Positions 31,001 through 41,095 of a DNA stretch of 47,564 nucleotides are shown here, piece after piece (position 1 is the stretch's first letter; each line of letters opens with the position of its first letter). Made by a program: the position numbers and the translations under genes. Below the pieces are notes generated by a model that had not been told where the DNA came from, made no database searches, and was given only the letters and a program-made list of their open reading frames with translations. The stretch comes from an uncultured Thermomicrobiaceae bacterium (lineage in GTDB: Bacteria > Chloroflexota > Chloroflexia > Thermomicrobiales > Thermomicrobiaceae): positions 1 to 47,564 of the forward strand of contig CALKCJ010000014.1 of assembly GCA_938082375.1 (NCBI GenBank). Direction: 5' to 3'.

Positions 31001-32212
31001 CTACCAACGGTGCTGGAGGATCGGCCGTTGGTGCTCGGGCAGCACCGCCCAGACCGGACGCTCGCTCTCCGGGATCGCTGGCAATGGCTCACCGCCGACC
31101 AGCGTCAACGTGTTCACCAGCCGCTTGGTGCCCCGGCAGGCCGTCATGTCCACGTCGTAGAAGGTAAAGTCGCCCTCCTCCAGGCGGAAGACGGCGACAT
31201 CGGCCAGGCTGCCCGGCTTGAGCGTCCCCAGATCCTGCCGGCCGATCACCCGAGCCGGCGCGGCGGTGGCGCGCTCGATCACCTCCGGCAAGCTCATCCC
31301 CAGGGCCAGGAACTTAGACAGCGTGGTCGGCAGGTCGAACATCGGCCCCTGGATGGCGAGCTGGTGGATGTCGCTGCTGATCACGTCGGGTAGCAGGCCC
31401 TGCTCGAGCAGGGCTTTGGCCACCGGAAAGCTGAACGAGCCCGTTCCATGCCCGATGTCGAGCACCAGCCCACGCTCGTGCAGCTCGCGGATGACCGGGT
31501 GCACCTTGCCATCCTCGGTCAGGATGCGCATCGTGCCGCCGGTGAAGCAGTGCGTCAGGATATCGCCGGGCCGCAGGAGTTCCGCCACCTCGTCGATCGA
31601 TGGCGGGCCGAAGCCGATGTGCACCATCAAGGGCAGGCCGAGCCGGTCGGCCAGCTCGCGGGCCAGCTCCAGTGGCCGGATGCCCACGCCGCGGGTCGTA
31701 TTGCGGTCGATCCGGGCCTTGATACCCAGGATCAGGTCGCGGTTGCGCTCGGCGATCTGCGCCGCCAGCTCCAGGTCGCAGTAGTCGAGGTTGGTGAACT
31801 CCCAGGTGGGCGCCACTAGCCCGATCGACGAGAGGTTAAGCAGGGCATAGATCCGCACCCGGCTCGGCTCGACGATGTAGCGCCGGAAGCCAGGGAAGGT
31901 GTACGAGCCAGCACTACCGACGTCCAGCCAGGTAGTCACGCCGCTGCGCGCGGCGACCGGGTCAGCCTCGATACCCCAGTAGGTCACACCCCAGTAGACG
32001 TGCGTGTGTAGGTCGATCAGACCGGGTGTCACGATTTGGCCACGGGCATCAATTACCCGCTCGGCCCGCGCACCGGCCAGTGAGGGCTCCACCGCCGCGA
32101 CCCGCCCCTCGCGGATGCCGACATCGTAGCGCCCGATCAGCCCCGCGCCGGGATCGATGATCTCTCCACCCAGGATCACGGTATCGAACTGCTGTGCCAC
32201 TCCCGCTGTCAT
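31001..32212 (-). CDS. Amidohydrolase/deacetylase-family metalloenzyme
   Basis: The 403-aa chain has the amidohydrolase barrel signature: the first metal-binding pair in GLIDLHTHVYWG, a Lys that may be carbamylated in LGIKARIDRN, His in LPLMVHIGFG and LTHCFTGG, and the final Asp in VISSDIHQLA. The N- and C-terminal beta parts (VILGGEIIDPGAG, LGTLKPGSLADVAVF) complete the fold. It matches the group annotated as amidohydrolase/deacetylase, which acts on N-acyl or cyclic amides. Two starts are plausible: the ATG at 32212 (AGGGAGG upstream) and the ATG at 32233 (AAGGAG upstream). With hyuAB and the peptide transporter nearby, an amide-degrading role is reasonable inference. Confidence 0.85.
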   Translation of the reverse strand: MTAGVAQQFDTVILGGEIIDPGAGLIGRYDVGIREGRVAAVEPSLAGARAERVIDARGQIVTPGLIDLHTHVYWGVTYWGIEADPVAARSGVTTWLDVGSAGSYTFPGFRRYIVEPSRVRIYALLNLSSIGLVAPTWEFTNLDYCDLELAAQIAERNRDLILGIKARIDRNTTRGVGIRPLELARELADRLGLPLMVHIGFGPPSIDEVAELLRPGDILTHCFTGGTMRILTEDGKVHPVIRELHERGLVLDIGHGTGSFSFPVAKALLEQGLLPDVISSDIHQLAIQGPMFDLPTTLSKFLALGMSLPEVIERATAAPARVIGRQDLGTLKPGSLADVAVFRLEEGDFTFYDVDMTACRGTKRLVNTLTLVGGEPLPAIPESERPVWAVLPEHQRPILQHRW

Positions 32213-32391
32213 TGTTGTATCCTCCCTGACCATCGGACTCTCCTTGCCTCCCGGCCGATCGACTCTCCGCGACACTTTACCGCCTCGAGCGTCGTCCGCA
32301 AGTCTTGGCATGGCGCTGATCTCTGCCTGGGAATACGCGTATTCAGTCCACGCCTACTGGCCGACGCTGGTTCAAGCAGGTGGTCACGTCG

Positions 32392-33147
32392 TTACTGGCT
32401 CGTGCGCAGCTGGTGGATGAACTGCTGCATGCGGAGAAAGTGGGATCCCTTCCAGTAGACGCGGTTGCATTCGCGGCAGCGATAGAACTCATTATAGGAG
32501 CGTCGGGTTCGGGGTAGAAGCTGGTCGATCACGTCCTGCTTTGCGACGGGGGCCAGGAGCCCATTGCACCGCATGCAGCGACGGAACGGGGCGATCGAGC
32601 CCAGGAGGTCGAAACGGCGGAGGACTTCGACGAGCTGTTGCCGGGGTACCGTCGCTCGGACGAAGTAACCGTGGGTGACCACGCTGCGCCTGAGCAGGCC
32701 CCGATCACGCGTCAACAGGATGCGGCGTTGGTCAGCCGCCAGGTGGGCCAGGGTCGCGTCGTCGTAGTCGTTTCCGTACACTGTGTCGAACCCCAGCATC
32801 CGGAGGTATACTGCGAGCTTGCCGAGGTGGACATCGAGCACAAAGCGCGGCATCCGCAGCGGGCGCGGCCGCAGCCGCGTCAGCGGCGAGATATCGATCG
32901 ACTCGAACACCGGGTAGACACTGATGCGGTCGCCGTCCTGGACGATGTAGGTAAAGTCGACTGGCTCGCCGTTGACCAGGATGAGGTCGACCTCAGTGTG
33001 CGGGACGCCGAGGCCCTCGACGAGGTCTTTGACCGAGGTGCGGCCGCTGAGCGGCTGGACGAACGCCACCTGCCGTCGATACGGTGGCAGGAAGTCGTTC
33101 AGTTCCGCGTAGAAGCGGAGCGTCACCTGACCCAGCAGGGCACGCAT
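32392..33147 (-). CDS. Mut7-C RNase-domain protein with N-terminal ubiquitin-like domain
   Basis: Residues 1-85 are a beta-grasp Mut7-C ubiquitin-like domain (LRFYAELNDFLPPYRR, VNGEPVDFTYIVQDGDRISVYP). Residues 95-250 are the Mut7-C PIN-like RNase domain: FVLDVHLGKLAVYLRMLGFD with the first Asp, DDATLAHLAADQRRILLTRD with the later acidic residues, and a zinc ribbon C-x2-C...C-x2-C in RRCMRCNG and YRCRECNR. The family is widespread and poorly characterised; ribonuclease activity is predicted from the fold. It starts 460 nt from the divergent transporter operon. Confidence 0.88.
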   Translation of the reverse strand: MRALLGQVTLRFYAELNDFLPPYRRQVAFVQPLSGRTSVKDLVEGLGVPHTEVDLILVNGEPVDFTYIVQDGDRISVYPVFESIDISPLTRLRPRPLRMPRFVLDVHLGKLAVYLRMLGFDTVYGNDYDDATLAHLAADQRRILLTRDRGLLRRSVVTHGYFVRATVPRQQLVEVLRRFDLLGSIAPFRRCMRCNGLLAPVAKQDVIDQLLPRTRRSYNEFYRCRECNRVYWKGSHFLRMQQFIHQLRTSQ

Positions 33148-33381
33148 TGGGCTCGCCTCGACCGGATCATCGACCCTCTTCGTCCTCTCATTGTCGCGTA
33201 CAGCCAGCCTCGTGACCAGCCTGGTCTGCTGTCGGCGCTTCTGCTCACGAGGCGAGCATCCGCCCAGACACTCCTTGGCTGTGGCCGTTGCACGCGTACC
33301 GCTCGGGATCCGGACAGAACCGACGAGGTTGTTGCCGTAACGGAGACAAAAGGGGTGTTACCTCGCCGGAAGCGGTTCATC

Positions 33382-33411
33382 TTGACGGTCAGAAGAACGC
33401 TCGCCTACAAT
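33382..33411 (+). promoter_or_regulatory. Candidate sigma-70-type promoter of the peptide transporter operon
   Basis: TTGACG (33382-33387), an 18-bp spacer and TACAAT (33406-33411). It lies about 195 nt before the binding-protein gene in an otherwise gene-free 460-bp divergent region (33148-33607), so the leader would be long. It is the best promoter match in this stretch. Confidence 0.55.
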
Positions 33412-33607
33412 ACGCGTGACCTCATCGATGCGCTGCGCGCGGAGAGGACAGCGCCGGAGGAGGAGCGAGCGGCGAGTTGTATGGTCTGGGGGATCTTCCG
33501 CCCGGTGCTGCTTGCTGCGGGCTGTTCTGGTATGGTATGGCATCGAGTGATGCAGCGATCTCTGAAGGCCTGATGCGTCGAGCCGAGAGAGACGAGGAGG
33601 AGCTGAG

Positions 33608-35389
33608 ATGAAATACGACCCACGCGTGGAGGCGCTCATCCGCGAGGCAACTGTTCGGCGCTACGACAGGCGGACGATCCTCAGGCGTGCCGCGCTGCTC
33701 GGCCTCTCGGCGCCAGCGGTGGCCATGGTGCTCGCTGCCTGTCGCCGGGAGGAGGCCGCCCCTGCCCAGACACCTGTGCCGGCTCAAACGCCAGCACCGG
33801 GGCAGACTCCCGCTCCGGCAGCGAGCCCAACTCCCGCTGCGGAGGTGACCGGCGGCATCGTCAATGTGATCAATACCCTCGGCGACAAGCAGATCAGTAA
33901 CCCGATCTTGACCGGTAACGATTACTGGTGCTTCTGGCTGACCTTCAGTCGTCTCGTTAAGTACGATGACCACGGGAACCTTATCCCGGAGTTGGCAGAG
34001 AGCTGGGACTACAGCCCCGACGGGCTGACCCTCACGTTCCATCTCGTTGAGGCCACCTGGCACGACGGCACGCCCTTTACCGCCGACGACGTGATCTTTA
34101 CCTTCGAGAAGATCAAGGACGAGAAGACGCAGACTACCCTCGGCTCTCGCCTGCAAGTCGGCGGCGAGTGGGTCACCTGGTCAGCGCCGGATCCACGCAC
34201 CGTGGTGATTACCACCAAAGAGCCGTTCGCGCCCTTCCTCTTCTCGATCTCCCAGATCGGGATCATTCCCAAGCACCTGCTCGAGAATTCGAGCGACATT
34301 AACACCGACCCGTTCAACACCAAACCGATCGGCACCGGCCCGTTCAAGGTCGTCGAGTGGAATCCCGACCAGTGGATCCGCTTCGAGCGCTTCGACAACT
34401 ATTTCAAGGGCCGCCCGGCAGCCGACGGCTGGACAGCCTTCTTTATGGCCGACACCAACGCCGGTGCTGCCGCGCTCGAGCGCGGCGAGGTCGACATGAT
34501 GTTCGTCCCGCCCGAGATGCAGCCACGCTACGAGAACGATCCCAACGTGATGCTACTCAATTACGTCTACTACACGCCGATTACGCTCGCCTTCAACCAC
34601 AAGCACCCGATCCTCAAGGATCTCAACGTCCGCAAGGCGATTGCCCATGCGATCGACAAGAAGTCGCTCACCGATACGGTGACCAAAGGACGGGGCTTGC
34701 TGGCTGAAAACCAGTATGCGGTCACCGGGCCGCTCGACAAGTACAACGACTACGACAACGTCAACTACTCCAAGGAGTATCCGTACAACCCCGAGCTGGC
34801 GAAGAAGATCCTCGACGACGCCGGCTGGACACCTGGCCCCGACGGCATTCGACGGAAGGACGGCCAGCGGATGTCCTTCACCCTGCTCACCTACTCCGGG
34901 TTCGACGAGTACAAGAACGACCAGGTCATTCTCCAGCAGATGCTCGGGGCGGTCGGCATCGAGATCGTGCCGCAGGTGCTCGAGTACACCACGCTCGAGA
35001 GCATGTGGTACAACCCCAACGACGACCCGATGGGGCGCGCGATGGAAGTGCAGGAGTGGCCGCACCCCTTCGAACAGGATCCCGATGTCTACAACGAGCT
35101 CCACTCGGCCAGTCATCCGCCCAACGGCGACAACTATATGTACTTCAAGGACGACGAGGTCGACCGGCTGATCGCCCTGGGGCGAACCACTGTCGACGAG
35201 CAGGAGCGCATCAAGGTCTATCACCAGCTCGATCAGGCCCGACTCAAGACCCTGCCAGCGCTGCCGCTCTACTGCGCCGTGGACGGTTGGATCGTCCGCC
35301 GGGTCATCGGTGGTGTGCCGGAGGACACGCCCAGCATCCGCTGGTACCATCGTGCCTTCCCGGAAAAGATCTACAAGAAGCAGCAGTAA
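33608..35389 (+). CDS. Peptide-type ABC transporter substrate-binding lipoprotein
   Basis: GAGGAGGAG precedes the ATG. The N-terminus has a Tat-like twin-Arg region (RRTILRRAALLGLS) and a lipobox (LAAC, Cys 45). A Pro-rich linker of PAQTP/PAPGQTP repeats follows, then the SBP_bac_5 domain (LAESWDYSPDGLTLTFHL, WHDGTPFTADDVIFTFEKIK, LNVRKAIAHAIDKKSL). At 593 aa it is of normal size for DppA/OppA proteins. It should be anchored outside the membrane and deliver peptides or related solutes to the permeases encoded next. A perfect palindrome follows the stop. Confidence 0.93.
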   Translation: MKYDPRVEALIREATVRRYDRRTILRRAALLGLSAPAVAMVLAACRREEAAPAQTPVPAQTPAPGQTPAPAASPTPAAEVTGGIVNVINTLGDKQISNPILTGNDYWCFWLTFSRLVKYDDHGNLIPELAESWDYSPDGLTLTFHLVEATWHDGTPFTADDVIFTFEKIKDEKTQTTLGSRLQVGGEWVTWSAPDPRTVVITTKEPFAPFLFSISQIGIIPKHLLENSSDINTDPFNTKPIGTGPFKVVEWNPDQWIRFERFDNYFKGRPAADGWTAFFMADTNAGAAALERGEVDMMFVPPEMQPRYENDPNVMLLNYVYYTPITLAFNHKHPILKDLNVRKAIAHAIDKKSLTDTVTKGRGLLAENQYAVTGPLDKYNDYDNVNYSKEYPYNPELAKKILDDAGWTPGPDGIRRKDGQRMSFTLLTYSGFDEYKNDQVILQQMLGAVGIEIVPQVLEYTTLESMWYNPNDDPMGRAMEVQEWPHPFEQDPDVYNELHSASHPPNGDNYMYFKDDEVDRLIALGRTTVDEQERIKVYHQLDQARLKTLPALPLYCAVDGWIVRRVIGGVPEDTPSIRWYHRAFPEKIYKKQQ

Positions 35390-35396
35390 CGCCATC

Positions 35397-35428
35397 CCCG
35401 CTCAGGCCGCGCGCGCGGCCTGAGCGGG
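35397..35428. promoter_or_regulatory. Perfect 32-bp palindrome after the binding-protein gene
   Basis: CCCGCTCAGGCCGCGC is followed directly by its exact reverse complement. In RNA this forms a very strong stem between the binding-protein stop and the first permease. Such intercistronic hairpins usually protect the upstream mRNA and lower transcription of the permease genes, matching the excess of binding protein needed. That role here is inference. Confidence 0.7.
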
Positions 35429-35450
35429 AAGCGCTGGCGAGGGACAGGAG

Positions 35451-36431
35451 ATGACCGCGTACATCGTGCGGCGACTGCTCTGGATGCTCCCCCTGCTGGT
35501 GGGGGTGTCGGTCGTTACCTTTGCCATGCTGAAGCGCGCGCCGGGAGATCCAGTGACCGTCCTGCTCCTGGAGGCCCGCGGTGCGGGCACGGTCATCACC
35601 GACGCCGACCGCGAGCGCCTGCGCAAGCAGTACGGGCTGGACAAGCCTGTCGTCCTCCAGTACTTCGACTGGCTGGGGCAGGTGCTGCGCGGCAACCTGG
35701 GAACCTCGATCCGTACCAAGAAGCCAGTGACAGAAGTGATCCTGCAGCGGTTGCCCAACACGATGAAGTTGGCCGGGGTCGCGCTGGTCATCACGCTCGC
35801 CATTGCCCTACCCTTAGGGATCCTCTCGGCCGTGCGGCAGTACTCCTGGCTCGACTACCTGTTGACCACGTTCAACTTCGTCGGCATCTCGATCCCGCAG
35901 TTCTGGCTCGCGCTGATGCTCCTTTATCTCTTTGCGGTGAAGATCCAGCTCCTGCCGGTCCGCGGCATGAGTAGCCCGTATGTCGAGCCCGGCTTCTGGA
36001 ACCACTTCGTCGACACGGTCACCCACTATATTTTGCCGGTCGCGTCGGTAACTCTGGCGAGCCTGGCCGGCTACATGCGCTACCAGCGCGCCGCGATGCT
36101 CGAGGTGATCCGGCAGGACTACATCCGGACGGCACGAGCCAAGGGCCTCCCCGAGCACGTGGTCATCCTCAAACATGCCTGGCGCAACGCGCTCATCCCG
36201 ATCATCACGCTGCTCGGCTACGTGCTGGTGATCCTGGTCGAGGGCTCGATCGTGGTCGAGACGATCTTCTCCTGGCCAGGCATGGGCCAGCTTGCCGTGC
36301 ACTCGCTGAGCCAGCGCGACTACCCGGTCGTGATGGCGATCGTCCTGCTCTCGGCGACTCTGATCATGCTCGGCACGCTGCTCTCGGACATCTTGTACGC
36401 TGTAGTCGACCCGAGGGTGCGCTATGACTGA
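35451..36431 (+). CDS. Peptide-type ABC transporter permease (DppB-like)
   Basis: The 326-aa protein starts MTAYIVRRLLWMLPLLVGVS, the usual first helix of DppB/OppB. It carries KRAPGDPV and the permease EAA-type loop (MLEVIRQDYIRTARAKGLPE), and ends in [11 protein letters not shown]. It should form half of the membrane channel with the next gene. Six helices are predicted from hydrophobicity. The stop overlaps the next start in ATGACTGA, a sign of translational coupling. GAGGGACAGGAG precedes the ATG. Confidence 0.94.
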   Translation: MTAYIVRRLLWMLPLLVGVSVVTFAMLKRAPGDPVTVLLLEARGAGTVITDADRERLRKQYGLDKPVVLQYFDWLGQVLRGNLGTSIRTKKPVTEVILQRLPNTMKLAGVALVITLAIALPLGILSAVRQYSWLDYLLTTFNFVGISIPQFWLALMLLYLFAVKIQLLPVRGMSSPYVEPGFWNHFVDTVTHYILPVASVTLASLAGYMRYQRAAMLEVIRQDYIRTARAKGLPEHVVILKHAWRNALIPIITLLGYVLVILVEGSIVVETIFSWPGMGQLAVHSLSQRDYPVVMAIVLLSATLIMLGTLLSDILYAVVDPRVRYD

Positions 36432-37377
36432 CCGTGACGCCGCCATCGAGCGAGCTGAGCTGACCACTGGCGTGAGCCCGGCTGTCGCGATCGAGGAGCT
36501 GGTGAGCGAGCGGCCGGAGAGCCCCTGGCGGCTCACCTGGCGCCGCTTTTTGCGTCATCGCCTGGCAGTGGTGAGCGCCGTGTTCCTCCTCGCGCTCTTC
36601 GTTACCGCGCTCCTGGCTCCCTGGATCGCTCCCTACGACCCGAACGCGATCGACCTGCAACTGGCCCAGTTCGGCCGGCCAGCCTCGCCGAGCCTGGCTC
36701 ACCCAATGGGCAGCGACCAGGTGGGCCGAGATTTGCTCTCACGCGTCATCCACGGCTCCCGCGTCTCGCTCGCCGTCGGGTTCCTGGCGACGGGCTTTGC
36801 CATCGTGGTCGGCACGGTGCTGGGAGCGATCGCCGGTTATGCCGGACGCTGGGTCGATATGGCCATTATGCGGGTGGCTGACATGATGCTGGCTTTCCCA
36901 CCGCTGCTCTTCCTCATGGCCGTGCTTGTCGGAGTCCGCCCCTCCGCGTTGACGATCTCGCTGGCTATCGGCGTCATCAACTGGATGTACGTCGCGCGCC
37001 TGGTGCGTGGCGAGTTTCTGACGCTACGCACCCGCGAGTATGCGGAAGCGGCGCGCGCCATCGGCGTACCAACCTGGGCCATCATCTTCCGCGAGCTGCT
37101 GCCCAACGCGATGGGGCCGATCATCGTGGCGGCGACGCTCAGCATCCCGGCCGCCATCCTGACCGAGTCCACCCTCTCCTTCCTTGGGTTTGGTATCCAG
37201 CCACCGACCGCCTCCTGGGGCAACATGCTCCAGAACGCGTTTACCTATCTGCGCGACTACCGCGCCTGGTGGATGGGTTTCTACCCTGGCCTGATGATTG
37301 CGCTCACGGTGCTGGCGTTCAATTTCGTCGGCGACGGACTGCGCGACGCGCTTGACCCGCGGTCGCGGATCGACTAG
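36424..37377 (+). CDS. Peptide-type ABC transporter permease (DppC-like)
   Basis: The 317-aa protein has a cytoplasmic N-terminus, then [20 protein letters not shown] and [10 protein letters not shown], followed by [20 protein letters not shown]. The coupling loop is [20 protein letters not shown], and the end is [14 protein letters not shown]. These are DppC/OppC hallmarks. It pairs with the upstream permease, with which it overlaps by 8 nt; the ATPase gene follows after 16 nt. Confidence 0.94.
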   Translation: MTDRDAAIERAELTTGVSPAVAIEELVSERPESPWRLTWRRFLRHRLAVVSAVFLLALFVTALLAPWIAPYDPNAIDLQLAQFGRPASPSLAHPMGSDQVGRDLLSRVIHGSRVSLAVGFLATGFAIVVGTVLGAIAGYAGRWVDMAIMRVADMMLAFPPLLFLMAVLVGVRPSALTISLAIGVINWMYVARLVRGEFLTLRTREYAEAARAIGVPTWAIIFRELLPNAMGPIIVAATLSIPAAILTESTLSFLGFGIQPPTASWGNMLQNAFTYLRDYRAWWMGFYPGLMIALTVLAFNFVGDGLRDALDPRSRID

Positions 37378-37393
37378 CGAGGAGGGGGAAGAC

Positions 37394-39532
37394 GTGGAGC
37401 CAACAGGCCCCCGCCGCGACCAGCCGCTGAGCGCTCCGGCCGGTGGTGACGAACTGCTGCGTGTCGAGGAACTGCGCACCTACTTCTTCCACCGCGGCAC
37501 GACGGTACGGGCTGTCGACGGGATCAGCTATCAGCTCAACCGGGGTGAAGTACTCGGTGTCGTTGGTGAATCGGGGAGCGGCAAGACGGTCAGCGGCCTC
37601 TCGCTCCTGCGGCTGATCGATAGCCCACCCGGGCGGATTGTCGGGGGTCGCATCTGGTTCGACGGCCAGGAGCTGCTCAGCCTTACCGAGGCCGAGATGC
37701 GCGAGATCCGTGGTAACGAGATCGCCATGATCTTCCAGGAGCCGCTGACCTCGCTCAATCCGGTCTTCACCGTCGGCGACCAGATCGTCGAGGCCCTCGT
37801 CCTCCACCGGGGCATGACCAAGGCGCAGGCGCGAGAGGAGGCGATCAGCTTGCTCGCGCGGGTCGGCATCCCCAATCCGGCCGAGCGCTTCAAGGCGTAT
37901 CCCCATCAGCTCTCCGGCGGGATGCGCCAGCGCGCCATGATCGCCATGGCGCTCTCCTGCCGCCCCAAACTCTTGATCGCCGACGAGCCGACGACGGCGC
38001 TCGATGTCTCGATCCAGGCCCAGATCCTGGAGCTGATGAAGGAGCTCCAGCGTGACTTCCGGATGGCGATGATCTTCATCACGCACGACCTGGGCGTGAT
38101 CTCCGAGGTCTGCGACCGGGTCAACGTGATGTACGCTGGGCGCATCGTCGAGCAGGGCACGACGCCGCAGCTCTTCACGAGTCCCAGGCATCCCTACACT
38201 TGGGGACTACTGGACTGCCTGCCCAAGATCGACGAGCCACGTCGGCAACGGCTGACCCCGATCATCGGCCAGCCGCCCAACCTGGCCCGGCTGCCGAGTG
38301 GCTGCACCTTCCACCCCCGCTGCCCCTACGCTTGGGAGAAATGCCGCGTCGAGGAGCCGCCGCTGTTCCGCCTGCCAGAGGGCCAGACCGTGCGCTGCTG
38401 GCTCTACGAGCCGTCGCGGGCTGAGGCCCCGGTCCGCCTCATCGCCCGTGAGGAGATCGAGGTTCGCCGCGTAGTCGACCATCGCCCGCTCCTCGAAGTC
38501 CAGGGGCTGGTCAAGCACTTCCCGATCACCCGCGGCATCCTGCAGCGCAAGGTGGCCGACGTGGTGGCTGTCGACGGGATCGACTTCACCGTCAACCGCG
38601 GCGAGACGCTCGGCCTGGTCGGTGAGTCCGGCTGCGGCAAGACGACCACCGGACGGCTCGTGCTCAGGCTGCTGGAGCCGACCGCGGGGACGATCCGCTT
38701 CGACGGCGTGGATCTTCGCTCGCTGAAGGGTGACCAGCTCCGCTCCTTCCGCCGGCGAATGCAGATTGTCTTCCAAGATCCTTTCTCCTCCCTCAACCCC
38801 CGCCGAACCGTCGGCAGCATCATCGCCCAGCCGATCGAGGTGCACCGGCTGGCCCAGGGGCGCGAGGTGGAGGAGCGGGTACGTCACATCCTCGAGCGCG
38901 TTGGGCTTAACCCCGTTTACGCCAACCGCTACCCACACGAGTTCTCCGGTGGCCAGCGGCAGCGTATCGGCATCGCCCGCGCTATCGCGGCTAACCCGGA
39001 CTTCATTGTCCTCGATGAACCGGTCTCGGCGCTCGACGTCTCGATCCAGGCACAGATCATCAACCTCCTCCAGGATCTCCAGCTTGAGCTGGGGCTGAGC
39101 TATATCTTCATTGCTCACGACCTGAGCGTCGTCCGAGCCGTCAGCGATCGCGTCGCTGTCATGTACCTGGGCAAGATCGTCGAGCTGGCCGACAACGCTG
39201 AGTTCTACGGTAACCCACTGCACCCCTACACCAAGGCATTGCTCTCGGCTGTGCCGCGCATCGACCCAGCTCGCCGCGGCGCCCGCCAGCGCATTATCCT
39301 GCCAGGGGATGTGCCGAGCCCGATCAACCCGCCATCCGGCTGCCGCTTCCACACCCGCTGCCCGTACCGCTTCACCCCGTGCGACAAGATCGAGCCGCGC
39401 CTGCGCGACATCGGCAGCGGACACTTCGTCGCCTGCCACCTCTATGACCCCGAGTTCGCCGAGCAGGCCGGTCTGGCTGGTAAGGCCGTTCCGGCGACCG
39501 AGGCAGTCGTCGGGTCTCCCGGCCAGGGATGA
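37394..39532 (+). CDS. Fused double-ATPase subunit of the peptide-type ABC transporter (DppD-DppF fusion)
   Basis: A GTG at 37394 follows GGAGGGGGAAGAC. The 712-aa chain contains two complete nucleotide-binding domains. The first has Walker A GESGSGKT, the signature LSGGMRQR and [11 protein letters not shown]; the second has [23 protein letters not shown] and LDEPVSALD. Each ends with the oligopeptide-transporter tail rich in Cys ([34 protein letters not shown]). Most dipeptide transporters have two separate ATPase genes; a fusion is known in GsiA-like systems. It completes a four-gene operon. Confidence 0.94.
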   Translation: MEPTGPRRDQPLSAPAGGDELLRVEELRTYFFHRGTTVRAVDGISYQLNRGEVLGVVGESGSGKTVSGLSLLRLIDSPPGRIVGGRIWFDGQELLSLTEAEMREIRGNEIAMIFQEPLTSLNPVFTVGDQIVEALVLHRGMTKAQAREEAISLLARVGIPNPAERFKAYPHQLSGGMRQRAMIAMALSCRPKLLIADEPTTALDVSIQAQILELMKELQRDFRMAMIFITHDLGVISEVCDRVNVMYAGRIVEQGTTPQLFTSPRHPYTWGLLDCLPKIDEPRRQRLTPIIGQPPNLARLPSGCTFHPRCPYAWEKCRVEEPPLFRLPEGQTVRCWLYEPSRAEAPVRLIAREEIEVRRVVDHRPLLEVQGLVKHFPITRGILQRKVADVVAVDGIDFTVNRGETLGLVGESGCGKTTTGRLVLRLLEPTAGTIRFDGVDLRSLKGDQLRSFRRRMQIVFQDPFSSLNPRRTVGSIIAQPIEVHRLAQGREVEERVRHILERVGLNPVYANRYPHEFSGGQRQRIGIARAIAANPDFIVLDEPVSALDVSIQAQIINLLQDLQLELGLSYIFIAHDLSVVRAVSDRVAVMYLGKIVELADNAEFYGNPLHPYTKALLSAVPRIDPARRGARQRIILPGDVPSPINPPSGCRFHTRCPYRFTPCDKIEPRLRDIGSGHFVACHLYDPEFAEQAGLAGKAVPATEAVVGSPGQG

Positions 39533-39686
39533 GGCGAGTGGCCACGATCCGCCGCTCGAGGGCTCGACCGCCGATCCATCCAATTCGGATCGTCCGCGCG
39601 GGCACTTGGCTGTTTGCACAGCCGGCGCGCGCGGCTATCCTCCCCCGTGGAGTGCGCTGCGCTCCAGGTGCTGAAGGGCGCTGTCG

Positions 39687-40445
39687 ATGCCACAGGGAGC
39701 GACCGCAACGCGCGAGCTGATCCTGGCGAACCTCGAGGCGGTACGCGGCCGCATCCGGGAGGCATGTCGTCGGGCTGGCCGCTCGCCGGACGAGGTCGAG
39801 CTGCTGCTGGTCACTAAGACCGTGCCTGCGGAGCGGATCCGGGTCGCCGTCGAGGCCGGCGAGCGCCTGATCGGCGAGAACAAGGTACAGGAGGCGCTGG
39901 CCAAGTACCAGGAGCTGAAGGATTTACCAGTCGAGTGGCACTTCATCGGCCATGTGCAGACGAACAAGGTCAAGGACGTGCTCACTTTCGCTAGCCTGGT
40001 GCAGTCGGTCGATCGGATCCGGCTGGTAGAGAAACTCGACCAGCACTTGCAGCGGCTCGGGCGCAGCCTCGATATCCTGATCCAGGTCAACACGTCGTAC
40101 GAGGAGAGCAAGTTCGGCGTGGCGCCAGAGGAGACGCTCGCGTTCGTCCGGCAGGTAGCGCGCTACGACACGCTCAACATCAAGGGACTGATGACCATCG
40201 GCAAACTCTCGGCCGACCCCGAGGACGCGCGCCGCTGCTTCCGGCTGCTGCGGCAGCTCCGCGACCAGATCGCTGGAGAGGGCATCCCGCGCGTGCGTAT
40301 GGACATCCTCTCGATGGGCATGTCGGGCGACCTGGAGATCGCGATCGAAGAGGGCTCGACTATGGTACGGGTGGGCACGGCTGTCTTCGGCCCGCGGCCG
40401 CAGCCGGATAGCCACTACTGGAGCGAGCAGGAAAAGACGCGTTGA
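39687..40445 (+). CDS. YggS-family pyridoxal-phosphate homeostasis protein
   Basis: The 252-aa alanine-racemase-like barrel has the PLP-binding Lys in LLVTKTVPAE, then GENKVQEALAKYQEL, WHFIGHVQTNKVKDVL, IQVNTSYEESKFGV, GLMTIGKLSADPEDARRCF and LSMGMSGDLEIAIEEGSTMVR near the end. These are clear markers of the YggS/PLPBP family, which binds PLP and controls vitamin B6 and amino-acid balance without known enzyme activity. The ribosome site is weak. It stands 154 nt after the transporter operon. Confidence 0.93.
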   Translation: MPQGATATRELILANLEAVRGRIREACRRAGRSPDEVELLLVTKTVPAERIRVAVEAGERLIGENKVQEALAKYQELKDLPVEWHFIGHVQTNKVKDVLTFASLVQSVDRIRLVEKLDQHLQRLGRSLDILIQVNTSYEESKFGVAPEETLAFVRQVARYDTLNIKGLMTIGKLSADPEDARRCFRLLRQLRDQIAGEGIPRVRMDILSMGMSGDLEIAIEEGSTMVRVGTAVFGPRPQPDSHYWSEQEKTR

Positions 40446-40454
40446 CTGATCCCC

Positions 40455-41024
40455 TCACGCCAGGAGCTCATCGACGGTTAGCTCGAGATCGGGGAAAGCC
40501 TGGGGAGCCAGGCGAGCACCACGGCCGAGCACCTGGGCCGAGCGGTAGCCTCCGCCCGGGCGCGGGTCACGGTAGACGAAGACCTGCTCTCCAGCCAGAT
40601 CGACCACCCAGACCTCCGGGATCCCGTACCGGCCGTACAGCGGCACCTTGACGTCCCGGTCGTAGCGCAGCGAGGTGTCGCTGACCTCGATCAGCCAGAA
40701 CATGTCCTCGGGGCCAGGGCCGCCCTCCGCGTAGAAGTCTGCCCGCGGCCGCAGCACCACCAGGTCTGGCTGCGGCTCGGAGTCCTCGCTGAGCCGAATC
40801 GGCCCCTGGGGTTGAACGATCGCCCGACCTCGGAGGGCTGGGACCAAGCGCTGGTTCAGCCGGTTTACGCACGCCTGGTGCCGCCAGCCCATCGGGCTCA
40901 TCTCGACGATCTCCCCCTCGATCAGCTCCACCCGGTCGTCCTCGTGCAAGATGCCGGCTTCGGCCATCCGGTGGTACTCGTCTACGGTGAACCGGCGACG
41001 GGTGATCAGCTCAGTGACAGCCAT
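40455..41024 (-). CDS. Uma2-family putative endonuclease (copy 2)
   Basis: The start at 41024 follows GAGGAAG. The 189-aa protein has TRRRFTVDEYHRMAEAGILH, the Glu in DDRVELIEGEIVEMSP, the PD in QPDLVVLRPR, the later acidic site in LIEVSDTSLRYDRDVK, and the end LPDLELTV-like (FPDLELTVDELL). The fold is PD-(D/E)xK nuclease; the biological role is unproven. It is a near duplicate of the gene just upstream at 41096-41665, sharing almost the whole N-terminal third, which points to a recent tandem duplication. Confidence 0.85.
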   Translation of the reverse strand: MAVTELITRRRFTVDEYHRMAEAGILHEDDRVELIEGEIVEMSPMGWRHQACVNRLNQRLVPALRGRAIVQPQGPIRLSEDSEPQPDLVVLRPRADFYAEGGPGPEDMFWLIEVSDTSLRYDRDVKVPLYGRYGIPEVWVVDLAGEQVFVYRDPRPGGGYRSAQVLGRGARLAPQAFPDLELTVDELLA

Positions 41025-41095
41025 GGCGTCTTCCTCGACCTCAGATATACGGTGCGTTCGGCTCGGATCGGCCGCAGTCCTCCTCGACACGCCGC

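Noticed and set aside
28803-31007. 734-aa minus-strand frame across the BNR gene
   Set aside because: It is a high-GC antisense shadow; the plus strand shows regular Asp-box repeats in frame.
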